Assembly (NCBI GenBank): GCA_944332815.1
Contig: CALVKQ010000003.1
Location: forward strand, 1 to 64,000
Direction: 5' to 3'
Length of the DNA: 64,000 nt
Source of the DNA: an uncultured Clostridia bacterium
GTDB taxonomy: Bacteria > Bacillota > Clostridia > Christensenellales > CAG-917
Below, piece after piece: positions 32,423 through 42,342 of the stretch (its first letter is position 1; each line of letters starts with the position of its first letter). Both the position numbers and the translations under genes were made by a program. Below the pieces are notes generated by a model. That model was not told the DNA's origin. It worked only from the letters and a program-made list of their open reading frames with translations, and did no database searches.

Positions 32423-33670
32423 ATGGATAAAGCTGCTGCCGCAAAAATCGTTGAAGAAAGCATCGCCGCATTGAGCGAGGAATACGCCGTTTTGGACGAT
32501 ATCGCGCTGTATAATCAGGAAAAAGTCCTGAATGCGTTCAGAAAAAACGCCGTTCAAGCCAGGCATTTCGTCGGAAGCACCGGTTACGGCTACGACGACG
32601 CAGGCAGAGATACGCTTTCGCAGGTCTTTGCGGACGCTCTGGGAGCCGAATCCGCCGTGGTTTCGCCCATGATAACGGCAGGCACCCAGGCGTTGACGCT
32701 CATGTTGTTCGGAGTTTTGCGCCCGGGCGACCTTTTCATCTCCGTTTCCGGCAAGCCTTACGATACGCTTACGGACGTCATTTCGGGTGAAAATTGCGGT
32801 TCTTTGAAGGAATTCGGCGTGGATTTTGCCGTGATCGGGCTCAAAACCGAGGGGTTGATCCCCGTATTCGATCTTGAAGCCATAGAAAAAGCGCTTAAAA
32901 GTCGCTTTGCCAAAGCCGTTTTCGTGGGACGCAGCCGCGGATACGAATGGCGCAGCGCGATATCCGTGGCGCAGATCGGAGAAATGATAGCGTTTGTCAA
33001 AAAAATCAGCCCGGATACGCTGGTTTTGGTGGACAATTGCTATGGTGAATTCGTTGAAAAAACCGAGCCCACGGACGTGGGCGCGGACCTTATCGCGGGC
33101 TCGCTCATCAAAAATATCGGCGGCGGCATAGCGCCCACGGGCGGTTATATCGCAGGCAAAAAGCACCTCGTGGAGCTGGTCGCAAAACGTCTTACCGCGC
33201 CTTCTCTCGGCATGGAAGTCGGCTCTTACGACGGCGGTTACGCCAGGTTTTATCAGGGGCTTTTCCTTGCGCCGCAAGTCACTAAAAACGCACTGAAAAG
33301 TTCGTTTTTGTTTGCAAAAGCCTACGGTTCGCTAGGGTTTGAAACGCTCCCGAAGCCCGGTATGCGCGCCTATGACATCGTGACCGGCATCCGCATGAAC
33401 TCCGAGAAACAGCTCACGGGTTTTTGTGAGGCGGTGCAAAGCGTTTCGCCCGTTGACAGCAATGTTGTTCCCGTCCCGTGGGCGATGCCCGGATATCAGC
33501 ACGATGTCATAATGGCGGCAGGCGCGTTCGTGCAAGGCTCATCCATCGAACTCAGCGCCGATGCGCCCATCAAAGAGCCGTACATAGTTTATGTTCAGGG
33601 CGCGTTGACGTTCGAACATGCGTGCATCGCGGTGCGAGAAACCTTGCAAAAAGTGATCGCGGACAATTGA
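32423..33670 (+). CDS. PLP-dependent methionine gamma-lyase-like protein (YnbB family)
   Basis: A fold-type I PLP enzyme of 415 residues in the family annotated as aluminium-resistance or methionine gamma-lyase-like. Visible features are GSTGYGYDDAGRDTL, SPMITAGTQALTLML (PLP phosphate side), VDNCYGEF and the lysine region SLIKNIGGGIAPTGGYIAG. B. subtilis ynbB lies in the same miaA neighbourhood. The biochemical substrate of this family is not settled, so I give no gene symbol. AAGGAAAA precedes the start. Confidence 0.88.
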   Translation: MDKAAAAKIVEESIAALSEEYAVLDDIALYNQEKVLNAFRKNAVQARHFVGSTGYGYDDAGRDTLSQVFADALGAESAVVSPMITAGTQALTLMLFGVLRPGDLFISVSGKPYDTLTDVISGENCGSLKEFGVDFAVIGLKTEGLIPVFDLEAIEKALKSRFAKAVFVGRSRGYEWRSAISVAQIGEMIAFVKKISPDTLVLVDNCYGEFVEKTEPTDVGADLIAGSLIKNIGGGIAPTGGYIAGKKHLVELVAKRLTAPSLGMEVGSYDGGYARFYQGLFLAPQVTKNALKSSFLFAKAYGSLGFETLPKPGMRAYDIVTGIRMNSEKQLTGFCEAVQSVSPVDSNVVPVPWAMPGYQHDVIMAAGAFVQGSSIELSADAPIKEPYIVYVQGALTFEHACIAVRETLQKVIADN

Positions 33671-34101
33671 CGGCGGCAGGAAACACTCATTGTCGGTCAA
33701 AATCGACGCGCGAACGATTTACAAGCCGAATGGTGCGGCGCAGGCGAAAATCAGCGGCGCATGACTCAAACCCGTGTTATTGCGGTCCGTAAAAAACAAC
33801 GAACCGATCGGTCGGGGAGTCGTAAAAAACAATTAGTTCTTCTGAAAACCGATTTATTATATTTATGTAAAACGGCGGCAAGACGATCCTCAAAGAACGA
33901 AATTTACTCGTCGGCAGCAAACCGAAACCGTAAATTCGCGACTAAAATTCAGTATTCGACGCTTAATATCCGACGGTCACCGTCGAAATCGCTCGAAACC
34001 ACCATATAGTCGTCAAGTCTTCAAAGATGCGTTACGGCATTTGAAAAAGCGTCCGGGAAAAGAAAATAAACACTGCGCAGAGATGCAGAACCTCCAAAGC
34101 A

Positions 34102-34307
34102 AATTATTTAGAGCCACCGAAACGGTTTAAGTGTCGCCGGATTTTGGGTCGGACATGAAAATCGCAAAATTAAAACCACCGAATGAGGTCAAAATCATCA
34201 AACTAAAAACCTTCGAGCAATTAATTATATAGAGTCATTAAAGCGGTTTATCAAGTGTCACCGGATAGGGCATTAAAAAATGCCGAATGTGGTCAAATCA
34301 TCAAAAT
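34102..34307. repeat. Two degenerate direct repeats
   Basis: Units at 34102-34205 and 34223-34307 share in order an AATTATxTAGAG start, a CGGTTT block, AAGTGTC-CCGGAT, GCCGAATG or CCGAATG, and GGTCAAA-ATCATCAAA. The level of mismatch suggests old copies. Confidence 0.65.
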
Positions 34308-34436
34308 GAGATCTGATCATTAGTTCTGCAACGTTCTGTCGTTGCGGTAAAAGGCTTTTAACTAAACAAATCATAAAACTTCGTTTCGCGTCGTTTTAAT
34401 GTTAACTCTACCGAAAACTAGCATTTTTACCGCTTT

Positions 34437-34466
34437 CTATTCGCAAAAGCTGTGTTTTGCGAATAG
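34437..34466. other. Perfect 12-bp hairpin
   Basis: CTATTCGCAAAA and TTTTGCGAATAG around GCTGTG. There is no T run on either side, so it is not an obvious terminator. Confidence 0.6.
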
Positions 34467-34504
34467 ATTAGTAGGCTCTCTGCCCTCAAATTTTTTGAAA
34501 ATTT

Positions 34505-34774
34505 TCAAAAATTTTTCGGTTTTTCGAAGTATGTTCTCTGCAAATACATAACGATATTTAGCAACTGTTCCTTCGTTTTTGACTTGAAATAAGCGAAGTC
34601 GTAATACCGACGAGTATCGTATGCCGCCTCGATGTTTTTCACTTCCTCGTCAAGACGCGCATTCTGCTCCGCGACCATCTTTTCCTCGTCTACTCTGTTA
34701 TAATTCAGATTCGCAACAGGCTGCCCGAGTTCCGCAACGGTCATTTTCGGATCTTTGGCGTACAACAAAATCAT
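34505..34774 (-). CDS. Small hypothetical protein, doubtful
   Basis: 89 residues from ATG 34774. The composition is protein-like, with a charged helical middle (DEEKMVAEQNARLDEEVKNIEAAYD) and an aromatic C-terminus (RRYYDFAYFKSKTKEQLLNIV). I recognise no family and see no SD. Upstream in-frame codons exist to 34876 but read like non-coding sequence. It could be a remnant of an inserted gene in this AT-rich stretch. Confidence 0.35.
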   Translation of the reverse strand: MILLYAKDPKMTVAELGQPVANLNYNRVDEEKMVAEQNARLDEEVKNIEAAYDTRRYYDFAYFKSKTKEQLLNIVMYLQRTYFEKPKNF

Positions 34775-34947
34775 GATATTATGTGGATCGCGGCGCGACG
34801 GTGAGGTGATGGCGAGGCGGTGGATACGGTTTATATATGCGGTGGCGATGACAAAGAGCATTCCCTGCCGGCGCATATGATGGTATCGCGGCGCACGTGT
34901 GAACTGCCCTATAAACTTTTGTTAGGCTTTTTATTCGGGACAGCGGC

Positions 34948-34976
34948 TTTACAATGTCCGTCCGTCGCGATATAAT
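34948..34976 (+). promoter_or_regulatory. Promoter of the XRE regulator
   Basis: -35 TTTACA (34948-34953), 17-base spacer, -10 TATAAT (34971-34976). The -10 ends only 7 bases before the ATG at 34984, so transcription should start at or next to the start codon. Confidence 0.75.
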
Positions 34977-34983
34977 ATAAATA

Positions 34984-35205
34984 ATGGGTTTAGGAAGCAG
35001 AATAAAGGAGCTCCGCATCATGAGCGCTCTCACCCAAGCGGAGCTTGCCGAAAAAGTGGGAGTCGATCCGAGCGCGGTTTCGCTGTGGGAGAATGACGTG
35101 AATGAGCCAAAGGCAAGCTATATTGTGCGCATGGCTCTCATTTTCGATGTGTCCGCGGACTATCTGCTCGGCATTGAGGACGAAGCCGGCGGCAAATACG
35201 AATGA
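34984..35205 (+). CDS. Small XRE-family HTH regulator
   Basis: 73 residues, almost entirely one Cro/CI-type helix-turn-helix: RIKELRIMSALTQAELAEKVGVDPSAVSLWENDVNEPKASYIVRMALIFDVSADYLLG. ATG 34984 is needed to keep helix 1. An internal ATG at 35020 has an AAAGGAG but would delete helix 1, so the mRNA is probably leaderless. There are no clear partner genes. Its target is unknown; such proteins often regulate their own promoter. Confidence 0.85.
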   Translation: MGLGSRIKELRIMSALTQAELAEKVGVDPSAVSLWENDVNEPKASYIVRMALIFDVSADYLLGIEDEAGGKYE

Positions 35206-35256
35206 CGCGGTCACGCGATCATATCAGCCGACTGCTCTTTGTTTGCCCGAACACGC

Positions 35257-35291
35257 AAAAAAGCCACGCATCGCGCGTGGCGGTTTTATTT
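35257..35291. terminator. Bidirectional terminator
   Basis: Arms GCCACGC (35263-35269) and GCGTGGC (35275-35281). The plus tail is GGTTTTATTT and the minus tail is TTTTTT (35262-35257). It ends both the XRE gene and the long leftward nusA block. Confidence 0.85.
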
Positions 35292-35310
35292 GTAAGGTTT
35301 GTTTGCCGCT

Positions 35311-36195
35311 TTATTTGCCGTTTGCACGGAGCCATATATCGCGCATTTCGGCGGAGTCCTCCGCTTGGGTGCCTGCGGATTCCGAAAGTATGTGAGGCGT
35401 CAACCCGTACTTGACGATGACCTCCGCAAAAGGCTCGAAATCGGGTCCGTAGATATCGTCTGCGAAGGTAAGATGCCTTATCTCCCCTTTCGCGCCGTAC
35501 TGTATTTTCGAGAAGTGGACGTGCATATTTCGCGTCTTTTGTTCCCCCAGCCCGTCAAAAAGTTTTTTGACGATGACCTCAAAATCCTCGGCGCGTTTGA
35601 GCGTTCCGCCGTAAAGGGCGTTGACGTGACCGAAGTCCACGCACGGATAAACGTTTTCGCCGAGGCGGCAGAGCTCGATGACCTCTTCCACCGTGCCTAT
35701 CTGCGCCTGTTTGCCCATGGTTTCGGGGCAAACGATAAGGTCCTTATACTCCGGCTCTTCCCCGATAAGGTCGAGCGCGTGAGCGAACGCCTCTTTTGTG
35801 CGGGCGAATGCGACATCGCGCGATTCTTTCCCCTGCGCACCCGGGTGGAAAACGCAGCGTTCGCCGCCGAAACAACGGAGGATCTTCAAAGACGAAAGCA
35901 AGTACCCCACGGAATTTGCCGCTTTTTCGGGTTCTGGAGATGCAAAATTGATGAAATAAGGCGCGTGAACGCTCATTTCGATGCCGAACTCGTCGCATTT
36001 TGCGCCTATCGCACGCGCGGTTTCGGAGGAAACGCGCACTCCTCTCCCGAAGGAATATTCAAAGATGTCCAGACCGCGTGCGGCGATCCATTCGGGCATA
36101 TCCGCCGTCGATGTGTGCCCTTCCGCGGCGTAACTCTCCGCGTGTCCCGACGGCCCGAAGAGAGGACGCAGCCCCGAAAATCTGTTAAGACTCAT
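35311..36195 (-). CDS. Endonuclease IV-like TIM-barrel protein
   Basis: 294 residues of the Nfo / xylose isomerase-like TIM-barrel superfamily. Metal-site-like residues sit in the expected order: MSVHAPYFINFAS, CVFHPGAQGKE, IVCPETMGK, CVDFGHVNALYGG, MHVHFSK and ILSESAG. In endonuclease IV these bind three zinc ions to cut AP sites. Several motifs differ from canonical Nfo, so AP-endonuclease activity is likely but unproven. ATG 36195 overlaps the ribF end by 11 bases. Last gene of the nusA block. Confidence 0.82.
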   Translation of the reverse strand: MSLNRFSGLRPLFGPSGHAESYAAEGHTSTADMPEWIAARGLDIFEYSFGRGVRVSSETARAIGAKCDEFGIEMSVHAPYFINFASPEPEKAANSVGYLLSSLKILRCFGGERCVFHPGAQGKESRDVAFARTKEAFAHALDLIGEEPEYKDLIVCPETMGKQAQIGTVEEVIELCRLGENVYPCVDFGHVNALYGGTLKRAEDFEVIVKKLFDGLGEQKTRNMHVHFSKIQYGAKGEIRHLTFADDIYGPDFEPFAEVIVKYGLTPHILSESAGTQAEDSAEMRDIWLRANGK

Positions 36196-37105
36196 AAGTT
36201 TTCTCCGCAAAAAGTTTTCTTATGCTCGCGACATCCCCGTCCAGTTGCCTTGCAAGCGCGTCTGCGGACGGGAATTTTTTTATGTCGCGCAGTTTGTCGT
36301 AGAAAGCCAGTTTTATCTCCTTACCGTAAATATCCCCGTCAAAGTCGATGATGAATGTTTCCACGGAAGTGATGTCATCCCCGAATGTGGGTTTTGCGCC
36401 GACATTCGTGCCGCCCGGGTAAACCTTGCCGTCCACGGACACGCTTGTCGCGTACACTCCGCACGCAGGCAGCAGACGGCTGCCGTCGGGGAGGATGTTC
36501 GCGGTCGGGTAACCGAAAGTGCTCCCCCTGCCGTGCGCGTGGGAAACTCTGCCGAGCATGAAATACGGCTGAGTGAGAAGTTCGTTCGCGAGAAGGATAT
36601 CCCCTGCGGCAAGCGCGGTCTTTACGTCGGTGGAAGATATCTTTTTGCCGTCCGCTTGAAGCAGAGGCAGGATGTCTACGGGGATGCCCTCTTTCGCCAT
36701 ACGGCGTTTCAGGCTGTCCGCCCTTCCTGCCGCACGCGCTCCGTAAGAGTAATCCTCCCCTGCCGCCACCCCTACTATGTTCAGTGTGGAAAGCAGTTTG
36801 AAAAGGAAATCATCCGCTCCGAGCGCGGCAAACTCATCTTCGAATTCCGCAGCGACGACGTGTTCCACTCCCAGCGCTTCCAGCGCGGCGAGCCGCTCCT
36901 CGAATGTGTATATGCGCTTTTGTTTGCTGAGGTATGTACCGGGGTCGTTGGAAAAGGTGAAGACAGCGCATTCCGCACCGCACTTCTCCGCTCTTTGGGC
37001 AGCGGCGGATATCACGGCGGCATGCCCCTTGTGTACGCAGTCGAAAAACCCCAACGCCAACGCGACGGGTGTGTCGTATTTTTCTCCGAAACGTACAACT
37101 TTCAT
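36185..37105 (-). CDS. ribF: Bifunctional riboflavin kinase / FAD synthetase
   Basis: It makes FMN from riboflavin and FAD from FMN. 306 residues: an N-terminal nucleotidyltransferase (ALGFFDCVHKGHAAVI, the HxGH-type site, and SYGARAAGRADSL) and a C-terminal flavokinase (GRGSTFGYPTANI, GVYATSVSVDGKVYPGGTNVGAKPTF). The first domain carries HKGH instead of HLGH. Its ATG overlaps the truB stop (ATGA). The truB-ribF order is as in Bacillus. Confidence 0.95.
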   Translation of the reverse strand: MKVVRFGEKYDTPVALALGFFDCVHKGHAAVISAAAQRAEKCGAECAVFTFSNDPGTYLSKQKRIYTFEERLAALEALGVEHVVAAEFEDEFAALGADDFLFKLLSTLNIVGVAAGEDYSYGARAAGRADSLKRRMAKEGIPVDILPLLQADGKKISSTDVKTALAAGDILLANELLTQPYFMLGRVSHAHGRGSTFGYPTANILPDGSRLLPACGVYATSVSVDGKVYPGGTNVGAKPTFGDDITSVETFIIDFDGDIYGKEIKLAFYDKLRDIKKFPSADALARQLDGDVASIRKLFAEKTYES

Positions 37106-37992
37106 AGCCTTACCTTTAATTTCAATCCGTTTTCCGACACCGAACCTATGCCGAGGAGGGTGCCGTTTTGGGTATAAACCGCAGCGCTCGCGCACTCTAT
37201 GTCCGTTTTCACGGGCACGCCGTTAAGGATGCGTTTGGCGTCCGCGTCGTCCAGAATGACTTTCGGCTTATCGGAGATGCCGAACTCCACGGGCAACAAA
37301 TATTTTTCGGGATTGTCGCGGAACTCTCCTATCGTGACGGAATCTTCCACAAGGAAGGGTCCGGACGCTACGCGCGTAAGCCGGCTCATATAGGCGCAGG
37401 TGCCGAGAGCTGCGGCGATATCCCGTGCCAGCGCGCGGATGTAGGTCCCTCCGCCGCACGCTATGTCGAAAGCGAAAGTGCCGCCTTCCTCTTCTTTGAT
37501 GAGAGATATAGAATGCACGGTAACTTTTCGCGCAGGCAGTTCGAGCGCTACTCCGCTGCGAGCGTAAGCGTACGCGCGCTTTCCGTCCACGGATTTTGCC
37601 GAATAAGCAGGCGGCACCTGCATGATGTCCCCGATAAACTTCGGAAGGACGGCTTTTATCTCCTCTGCGGTCGGGATCCTGCCTCCGCTTTCGGTGGTTT
37701 TTCCTCCTCTGTCCAGCGTGTCGGTGGAGGTGCCGAAAGTGAAGCGCGCGATATAGCGTTTTGTTTTGAACGCGAGCAGGTCGAAGAGAGCCGTCGCTTT
37801 TCCGAGAGCGATGGGCAGCACTCCGCACGCAAGCGGATCGAGAGTGCCCAGATGTCCCGTCTTCTGTCTGCCGCCTATAAGGCGTGATAAAACGCCGCGC
37901 ACTATGCACACGGCGTCCGAAGAGGTCATGTCGCAGGGTTTGAAGATATTCACGAACCCCGTCAAAGAGTCGGGTGAAGAGCCGCGCGCCAT
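37102..37992 (-). CDS. truB: tRNA pseudouridine-55 synthase
   Basis: It isomerises U55 in the T loop of tRNAs. 296 residues with catalytic D52 in GHLGTLDPLACGVLP, the RYIARFTFG segment, KRAYAYARSG and the C-terminal PUA-like part. It sits one base from nrnA and overlaps ribF by 4 bases, so translation is probably coupled. Confidence 0.95.
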   Translation of the reverse strand: MARGSSPDSLTGFVNIFKPCDMTSSDAVCIVRGVLSRLIGGRQKTGHLGTLDPLACGVLPIALGKATALFDLLAFKTKRYIARFTFGTSTDTLDRGGKTTESGGRIPTAEEIKAVLPKFIGDIMQVPPAYSAKSVDGKRAYAYARSGVALELPARKVTVHSISLIKEEEGGTFAFDIACGGGTYIRALARDIAAALGTCAYMSRLTRVASGPFLVEDSVTIGEFRDNPEKYLLPVEFGISDKPKVILDDADAKRILNGVPVKTDIECASAAVYTQNGTLLGIGSVSENGLKLKVRL

Positions 37993-37993
37993 A

Positions 37994-38947
37994 TCAGAGC
38001 CTGTCCCGTGCGGCTTTGAGGAGTTTGTCTTTCACGTCCTCGTAAAAGCCGTTCATCCTGCAACCTGCCGCTTTGGAGTGACCGCCTCCGCCGAAGACGG
38101 CGGCGATATCGCTTGCGTCGGCGTGATCTTTGGTGCGCACGCTTACCTTGAAATTCTTATCCCCCACTTCGGATATCGCAAACGCTACTTCCACGCCGTC
38201 GATGTCTATCGCGGAAGCGATGATGCCTTCGGTGTCGGAGGGACGGGTGCCCGTGGCTTCGAAGTCCTCCTTCGTAAAGGTGACGACTGCGATCTTTCCT
38301 TCGTCGAACAGACGGCATTTGGAAAGCACGCGCATTTTGAGCGTGAAAACCTCGGGGGTCAGACGTCTGTGCACGCGGTACACGATGTCAGCAGCGTCAA
38401 TGCCCTTTTCGATGAGTTTTGCCGCGATCTCGTGAGTGCGCGAGGTGGTGGAAGGATATTGAAAACATCCCGAATCCGCAACGATGCCGGCAAACAGCAA
38501 TGCGGCTGTGCCTTTGTCCACCGCGCCCATGCCGTCCAGCAACAGATAAATTATCTCCGCGCAAGCCGCCGAATCCGCCTCCGTATAGTCCGTCTGCGCA
38601 AAATTGACGTGGGAGAGATGATGATCGACGGAAGCGCGTTTTTTTGCGGAAAGAAAACTTTTGGACGCGCCGCCCAGCCTGTCCGGTCCGCTGCAATCCA
38701 CGGCGAGCGCCATCTCGTGCACGCGCTTGTCCGGGCGAATAAATTTGTCCGCGCCCTCCATGAAGAGGTATTTTTCCGGGACAGCGTCTTCGCAGACGGG
38801 AGTGACCGTCTTGCCCTGCGCCCCGAGCGCGCGGCATACGGAAAGCGCGCAGGCTATCGTGTCGCCGTCGGGATTGGAATGACAATACACGGCGATATCG
38901 CTCGCAGCTTTCAGCATATCCGCTATCTTTTGCAGTCTTTCTTTCAT
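37994..38947 (-). CDS. nrnA: DHH/DHHA1 phosphoesterase (NrnA type)
   Basis: It degrades short oligoribonucleotides and dephosphorylates pAp in NrnA homologues. 317 residues: DHH domain with HSNPDGDTIAC, the DHH motif in SVDHHLSHVNF and DSAACAEI; DHHA1 domain with GGGGHSKAAG. It sits between rbfA and truB, the common Clostridia order. Confidence 0.93.
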   Translation of the reverse strand: MKERLQKIADMLKAASDIAVYCHSNPDGDTIACALSVCRALGAQGKTVTPVCEDAVPEKYLFMEGADKFIRPDKRVHEMALAVDCSGPDRLGGASKSFLSAKKRASVDHHLSHVNFAQTDYTEADSAACAEIIYLLLDGMGAVDKGTAALLFAGIVADSGCFQYPSTTSRTHEIAAKLIEKGIDAADIVYRVHRRLTPEVFTLKMRVLSKCRLFDEGKIAVVTFTKEDFEATGTRPSDTEGIIASAIDIDGVEVAFAISEVGDKNFKVSVRTKDHADASDIAAVFGGGGHSKAAGCRMNGFYEDVKDKLLKAARDRL

Positions 38948-39315
38948 TTGTCCTCTTCGGGCAGGGGCGGTATGTCTATGGTCCGCAGGATGCCGTCTAT
39001 CTTCATGCCGTAGTCCACGCTGGTGTCGAGCTTGAAATCGAGGTCAGGCAACAGCCTTATCTGGACGAGTTCTTTCAGTCTGTTACGGATGAAGTTTTTG
39101 GAGCGTCGCGCAGTTTCCAGCGCAGCGAGCCGCTCCTCTTCCGTCTTTGCGTAGACGGAGAGATACACCTTGGCGAATTTGAGATCGGGCGTCGTGGACA
39201 CTTTGGTGACGCTGACTATGCCCGACCCCAGCCTCGGATCTTTGAGGTCGTGCGCGATGACCGCCGCTATCTGCTTTTGCAGTTCGGAGTTGACGCGCTC
39301 TATCCTAATCTTCAT
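38944..39315 (-). CDS. rbfA: Ribosome-binding factor A
   Basis: A small KH-fold factor for 30S maturation (5' end of 16S rRNA). 123 residues, with QKQIAAVIAHDLKDPRLG, SVTKVSTTPDLKFAKVYLSVY and LRDLVRIRLLPDL-like FKLDTSVDYG. Overlaps infB by 11 bases upstream and nrnA by 4 bases downstream. Confidence 0.95.
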   Translation of the reverse strand: MKIRIERVNSELQKQIAAVIAHDLKDPRLGSGIVSVTKVSTTPDLKFAKVYLSVYAKTEEERLAALETARRSKNFIRNRLKELVQIRLLPDLDFKLDTSVDYGMKIDGILRTIDIPPLPEEDK

Positions 39316-42058
39316 TGATCTGCTCCATTACGAAGGCTTCTATGACGTCGCCGACTTTGATGTCCTGATAGTTGAGGAGCATTATGCCGCAGTCGAAGTT
39401 CTTCGCCATCTCCTTGACGTCGTCCTTGCCGTGACGCAGGGACGCGATCTCGCTGTTGGCTTCCACCGCGCCGTTACGCAGCAGTCTTGCCTTTGCGCCG
39501 CGGACGATCTTGCCCTCCGTGACATGGCAGCCTGCAATGATGCCGACGCCCGTGATCTTGAACAGTTCTCTGACTTCCGCGCTGCCGAGGACGTTCTCGC
39601 GGAACTTGGGCTCCAAAAGACCTTTGACCGCCTTTTCGATGTCCTCGATGGCATTATAGATGATGTCGTAGAAGCGGATGTCGATGTGCTTCTGCGCCGC
39701 GAGCGCTTTGGCATTCGCGTCGGGGCGCACGTTGAAGCCGATGATGATGGCTTTTGCCGTATCGGCAAGGGTGACGTCGCTCTCTTTGATAGCGCCCACC
39801 GCGCCGTGGATGATGTCGATGTCCACTTCCTCGTTGCCGAGTTTGGAAAGCGACTGCTTGACCGCTTCCAACGAACCCTGAACGTCCGCTTTGATGATGA
39901 GCTTGACGGATTTGAGTTCCCCTTTCTTGATCTTGTCGAAGAGGTCGTTGAGGGACACGGATCCCGTTTCCTCCGCACCTGCGGCAAGTTTCAGGCGGCG
40001 TTCCTCCGCAAGTTCTCTTGCGAACTTCTCGTCGGCAACGACGTCGATGATGTCGCCGGCTTCCGGCACTTCGTCCCAACCCGTGACTGACACGGGGGTG
40101 GAGGGACCTGCCTTTTTGACCTTTCTGCCCTTGTCGTCCACCATGGCTCTTATCTTGCCGGTGGATGTGCCTGCGACCACGTTGTCGCCGATGTGCAGAG
40201 TGCCCGTTTGAACAAGTATGGTCGCCACTTTGCCCACGCCTTTGTCCAGACGCGCTTCGATGATGGTGCCGCGTGCCGGACGGTCGGGATTGGCTTTGAG
40301 TTCGCGGATCTCCGCCATGATAAGGATGTTTTCCAGCAGGCTCTCAACGCCTTCGCCCGTCTTTGCGGACACGCGGACGACGGGAGTTTCACCGCCCCAT
40401 TCTTCGGGCAGGAGGTCGTAGTTCGTGAGCTGCTGCAACACCTGATCGGGGTTCGCGCCGGGTTTGTCGATCTTGTTTATGGCGACTATGATGGGCACTT
40501 CCGCCTGACGCGCGTGGTTGATTGCCTCGACGGTCTGCGGCATGATGCCGTCGTCCGCCGCCACCACCAGCACCGCGACGTCCGTGACCTGCGCGCCTCT
40601 CGCACGCATGGACGTGAACGCTTCGTGACCGGGCGTGTCCAGGAATGTGATGGGCGCGCCTTTCAGCGACACCGTATATGCGCCGATGTGCTGGGTTATG
40701 CCGCCTGCTTCCCCTCCTGCGACGTTGGCTTTGCGGATATAGTCCAAAAGCGAGGTCTTGCCGTGGTCGACGTGTCCCATGATGGTGACCACGGGAGGAC
40801 GGGGTTTGAGCTTGTCCGTATCCTCGTCGTCGATGATGAGTTTTGCGGACAGAGTTTCTTCAAGGGTGACCTCGGGTTTGAGTTCGAGGGTGATGGGACG
40901 GTTTTTGGTTATCTCGCTGACCACGAGTTCCGCAGTGGCAAAATCCACGCTTTCGTTGATGGTCTTGATGATGCCCAGCATGAACAGCGTTTTGATGAGT
41001 TCTGCCACGGGGATGCCCGTCTTTTCGCTCAAAACCTTGATGGGGACGGGATCGGTGGTGATGACGGCGTGTTCCACGTAAGAGGACTGTCCGCCGCCGG
41101 AGGCTTTGGATTTGCTCTTGAACACGCGCACCCTCGGATCTTCGTCGTCCATGACCATCTTGCTGTCGTCCACGATGTAGCCTTTCTTCATGAGCGCGCG
41201 CTTATTCATGCTGCCGCGGTCGTCAAAACGCTGACCGCCGGCAGGCTTGTTCGCGCTCTTGTTCTTCTGGGTGGAAGGCTTGCCCGTGGGCATAGCGGCT
41301 GCTTTTTGAAGATTTGCCGCCATATTGTCGCGGCGCAGTCCGCCGCCCTGGAAAGCCGGACGCGCGCCCTGCTGGGGTCTGTCCCCTTGCGGACGCGGAG
41401 ATCTGCCTCCGGTGTAGCCGCCGTCGAACACCCTCGTCTTGATGTTGCTCTTAGGCGTGGGGGCTGGCGGCACGTATATCTTTCTCACCTCTCCGTTGGG
41501 GAGTATCTCCTGCTTGACGGAAGGATTGGAGGTGGGGATTATCTTTCTCTCCTGCTTGGGTGCGGAGGTCTTTTCCTCCGGCTTTTCCTCTTTTTCGACT
41601 TCGGGAGCCTTGGCGTCGGGGACGGGAGTTTCCGCCTGCTCGACGGGCGCGGCGGTTTCCTCCGCCTTATCGCTCTCGGAGCTCTCCGAAGGCGCGGTCT
41701 GCTCCGCCTCTTCCGGGACGGGGGCGGCGGCTTCCGCCTTTTCTTCACCTGCGACGGATCCTTCCGACGCGCCGACAGTCCTTTCTTCCGCGACGGTTTC
41801 CTCCGCCTCTTCGGGGACGGTTTCCTTTTCTTTCTCCGCCTCTTTTTCCGCGATCTCGGCGCGCTTCTCCTCTTCCGCCCTCCTCGCTTCCTCTTCCGCG
41901 AACAGGATATCGCGGCGGCTGCGCACAGCCGTCATAAGAGCGAGGGCTTTGGCTTTCTGCGCCGCGACGGCAGCGCGAAGCTCGGCAAGTTTGCCCGTTT
42001 TGTAGGGGGCGAGCTGCCTTACGGAGTCTTGTGTGGTTTCCTTTTTGATTTCACTCAT
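39305..42058 (-). CDS. infB: Translation initiation factor IF-2
   Basis: The GTPase that brings fMet-tRNA to the 30S subunit. 917 residues from ATG 42058. A long charged, Ala/Glu/Pro-rich N-terminal region (about 1-330) varies between species. An IF2N-like domain follows, then the G domain ([26 protein letters not shown]) and domains II-IV to the C-terminus. The acidic N-terminal stretch produces long meaningless open frames on the other strand. Confidence 0.97.
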   Translation of the reverse strand: MSEIKKETTQDSVRQLAPYKTGKLAELRAAVAAQKAKALALMTAVRSRRDILFAEEEARRAEEEKRAEIAEKEAEKEKETVPEEAEETVAEERTVGASEGSVAGEEKAEAAAPVPEEAEQTAPSESSESDKAEETAAPVEQAETPVPDAKAPEVEKEEKPEEKTSAPKQERKIIPTSNPSVKQEILPNGEVRKIYVPPAPTPKSNIKTRVFDGGYTGGRSPRPQGDRPQQGARPAFQGGGLRRDNMAANLQKAAAMPTGKPSTQKNKSANKPAGGQRFDDRGSMNKRALMKKGYIVDDSKMVMDDEDPRVRVFKSKSKASGGGQSSYVEHAVITTDPVPIKVLSEKTGIPVAELIKTLFMLGIIKTINESVDFATAELVVSEITKNRPITLELKPEVTLEETLSAKLIIDDEDTDKLKPRPPVVTIMGHVDHGKTSLLDYIRKANVAGGEAGGITQHIGAYTVSLKGAPITFLDTPGHEAFTSMRARGAQVTDVAVLVVAADDGIMPQTVEAINHARQAEVPIIVAINKIDKPGANPDQVLQQLTNYDLLPEEWGGETPVVRVSAKTGEGVESLLENILIMAEIRELKANPDRPARGTIIEARLDKGVGKVATILVQTGTLHIGDNVVAGTSTGKIRAMVDDKGRKVKKAGPSTPVSVTGWDEVPEAGDIIDVVADEKFARELAEERRLKLAAGAEETGSVSLNDLFDKIKKGELKSVKLIIKADVQGSLEAVKQSLSKLGNEEVDIDIIHGAVGAIKESDVTLADTAKAIIIGFNVRPDANAKALAAQKHIDIRFYDIIYNAIEDIEKAVKGLLEPKFRENVLGSAEVRELFKITGVGIIAGCHVTEGKIVRGAKARLLRNGAVEANSEIASLRHGKDDVKEMAKNFDCGIMLLNYQDIKVGDVIEAFVMEQINED

Positions 42059-42060
42059 AG

Positions 42061-42342
42061 CTACCTCATGAGGTCGATTATCGCCGCCGCGAGAGAAGGA
42101 TCCGTGACGGCTATGGCTTTTACGTTTTCGCGATGCGTGGCGAGGGGGAGCTGCTCCACCTCGGCGCACGGCGTGTTTTTGCAATTTGCAGCGAGCTTGC
42201 TTTTGAACTTTTCAGGCGCGGCGGAATCCATCAGCACGACGAGAGGACGCGCCCCTCTTTCCGTGATCCTTTCCGCGCCGTACAGCACGGAACCTTTCCT
42301 TTGTGCGAAGCCCACATACGGTGCGATCTCAGACGCGTGCAT
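42061..42342 (-). CDS. ylxQ: L7Ae-like RNA-binding protein (YlxQ)
   Basis: 93 residues of the L7Ae/L30e fold, expected to bind kink-turn RNA. Its place between ylxR and infB is the standard position. Conserved parts are AQRKGSVLYGAERITE and PLVVLMDSAAPEKFKSKL. The stop lies two bases from the infB start; the start overlaps ylxR. Confidence 0.9.
   Translation of the reverse strand: MHASEIAPYVGFAQRKGSVLYGAERITERGARPLVVLMDSAAPEKFKSKLAANCKNTPCAEVEQLPLATHRENVKAIAVTDPSLAAAIIDLMR

Larger units (their letters stand above)
33671..34504. other. AT-rich non-coding stretch with degenerate repeats
   Basis: There are about 830 bases with no convincing gene on either strand. Composition is visibly poorer in GC than the flanks. 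It holds two degenerate direct repeats and one long hairpin, listed separately. It lies between a housekeeping operon and a small regulator, so it may be the remains of an insertion. Confidence 0.6.

Noticed and set aside
33761-34009. 82-codon open frame in the AT-rich stretch
   Set aside because: Lys/Arg/Ser-rich low-complexity translation, no SD, and not supported by context.
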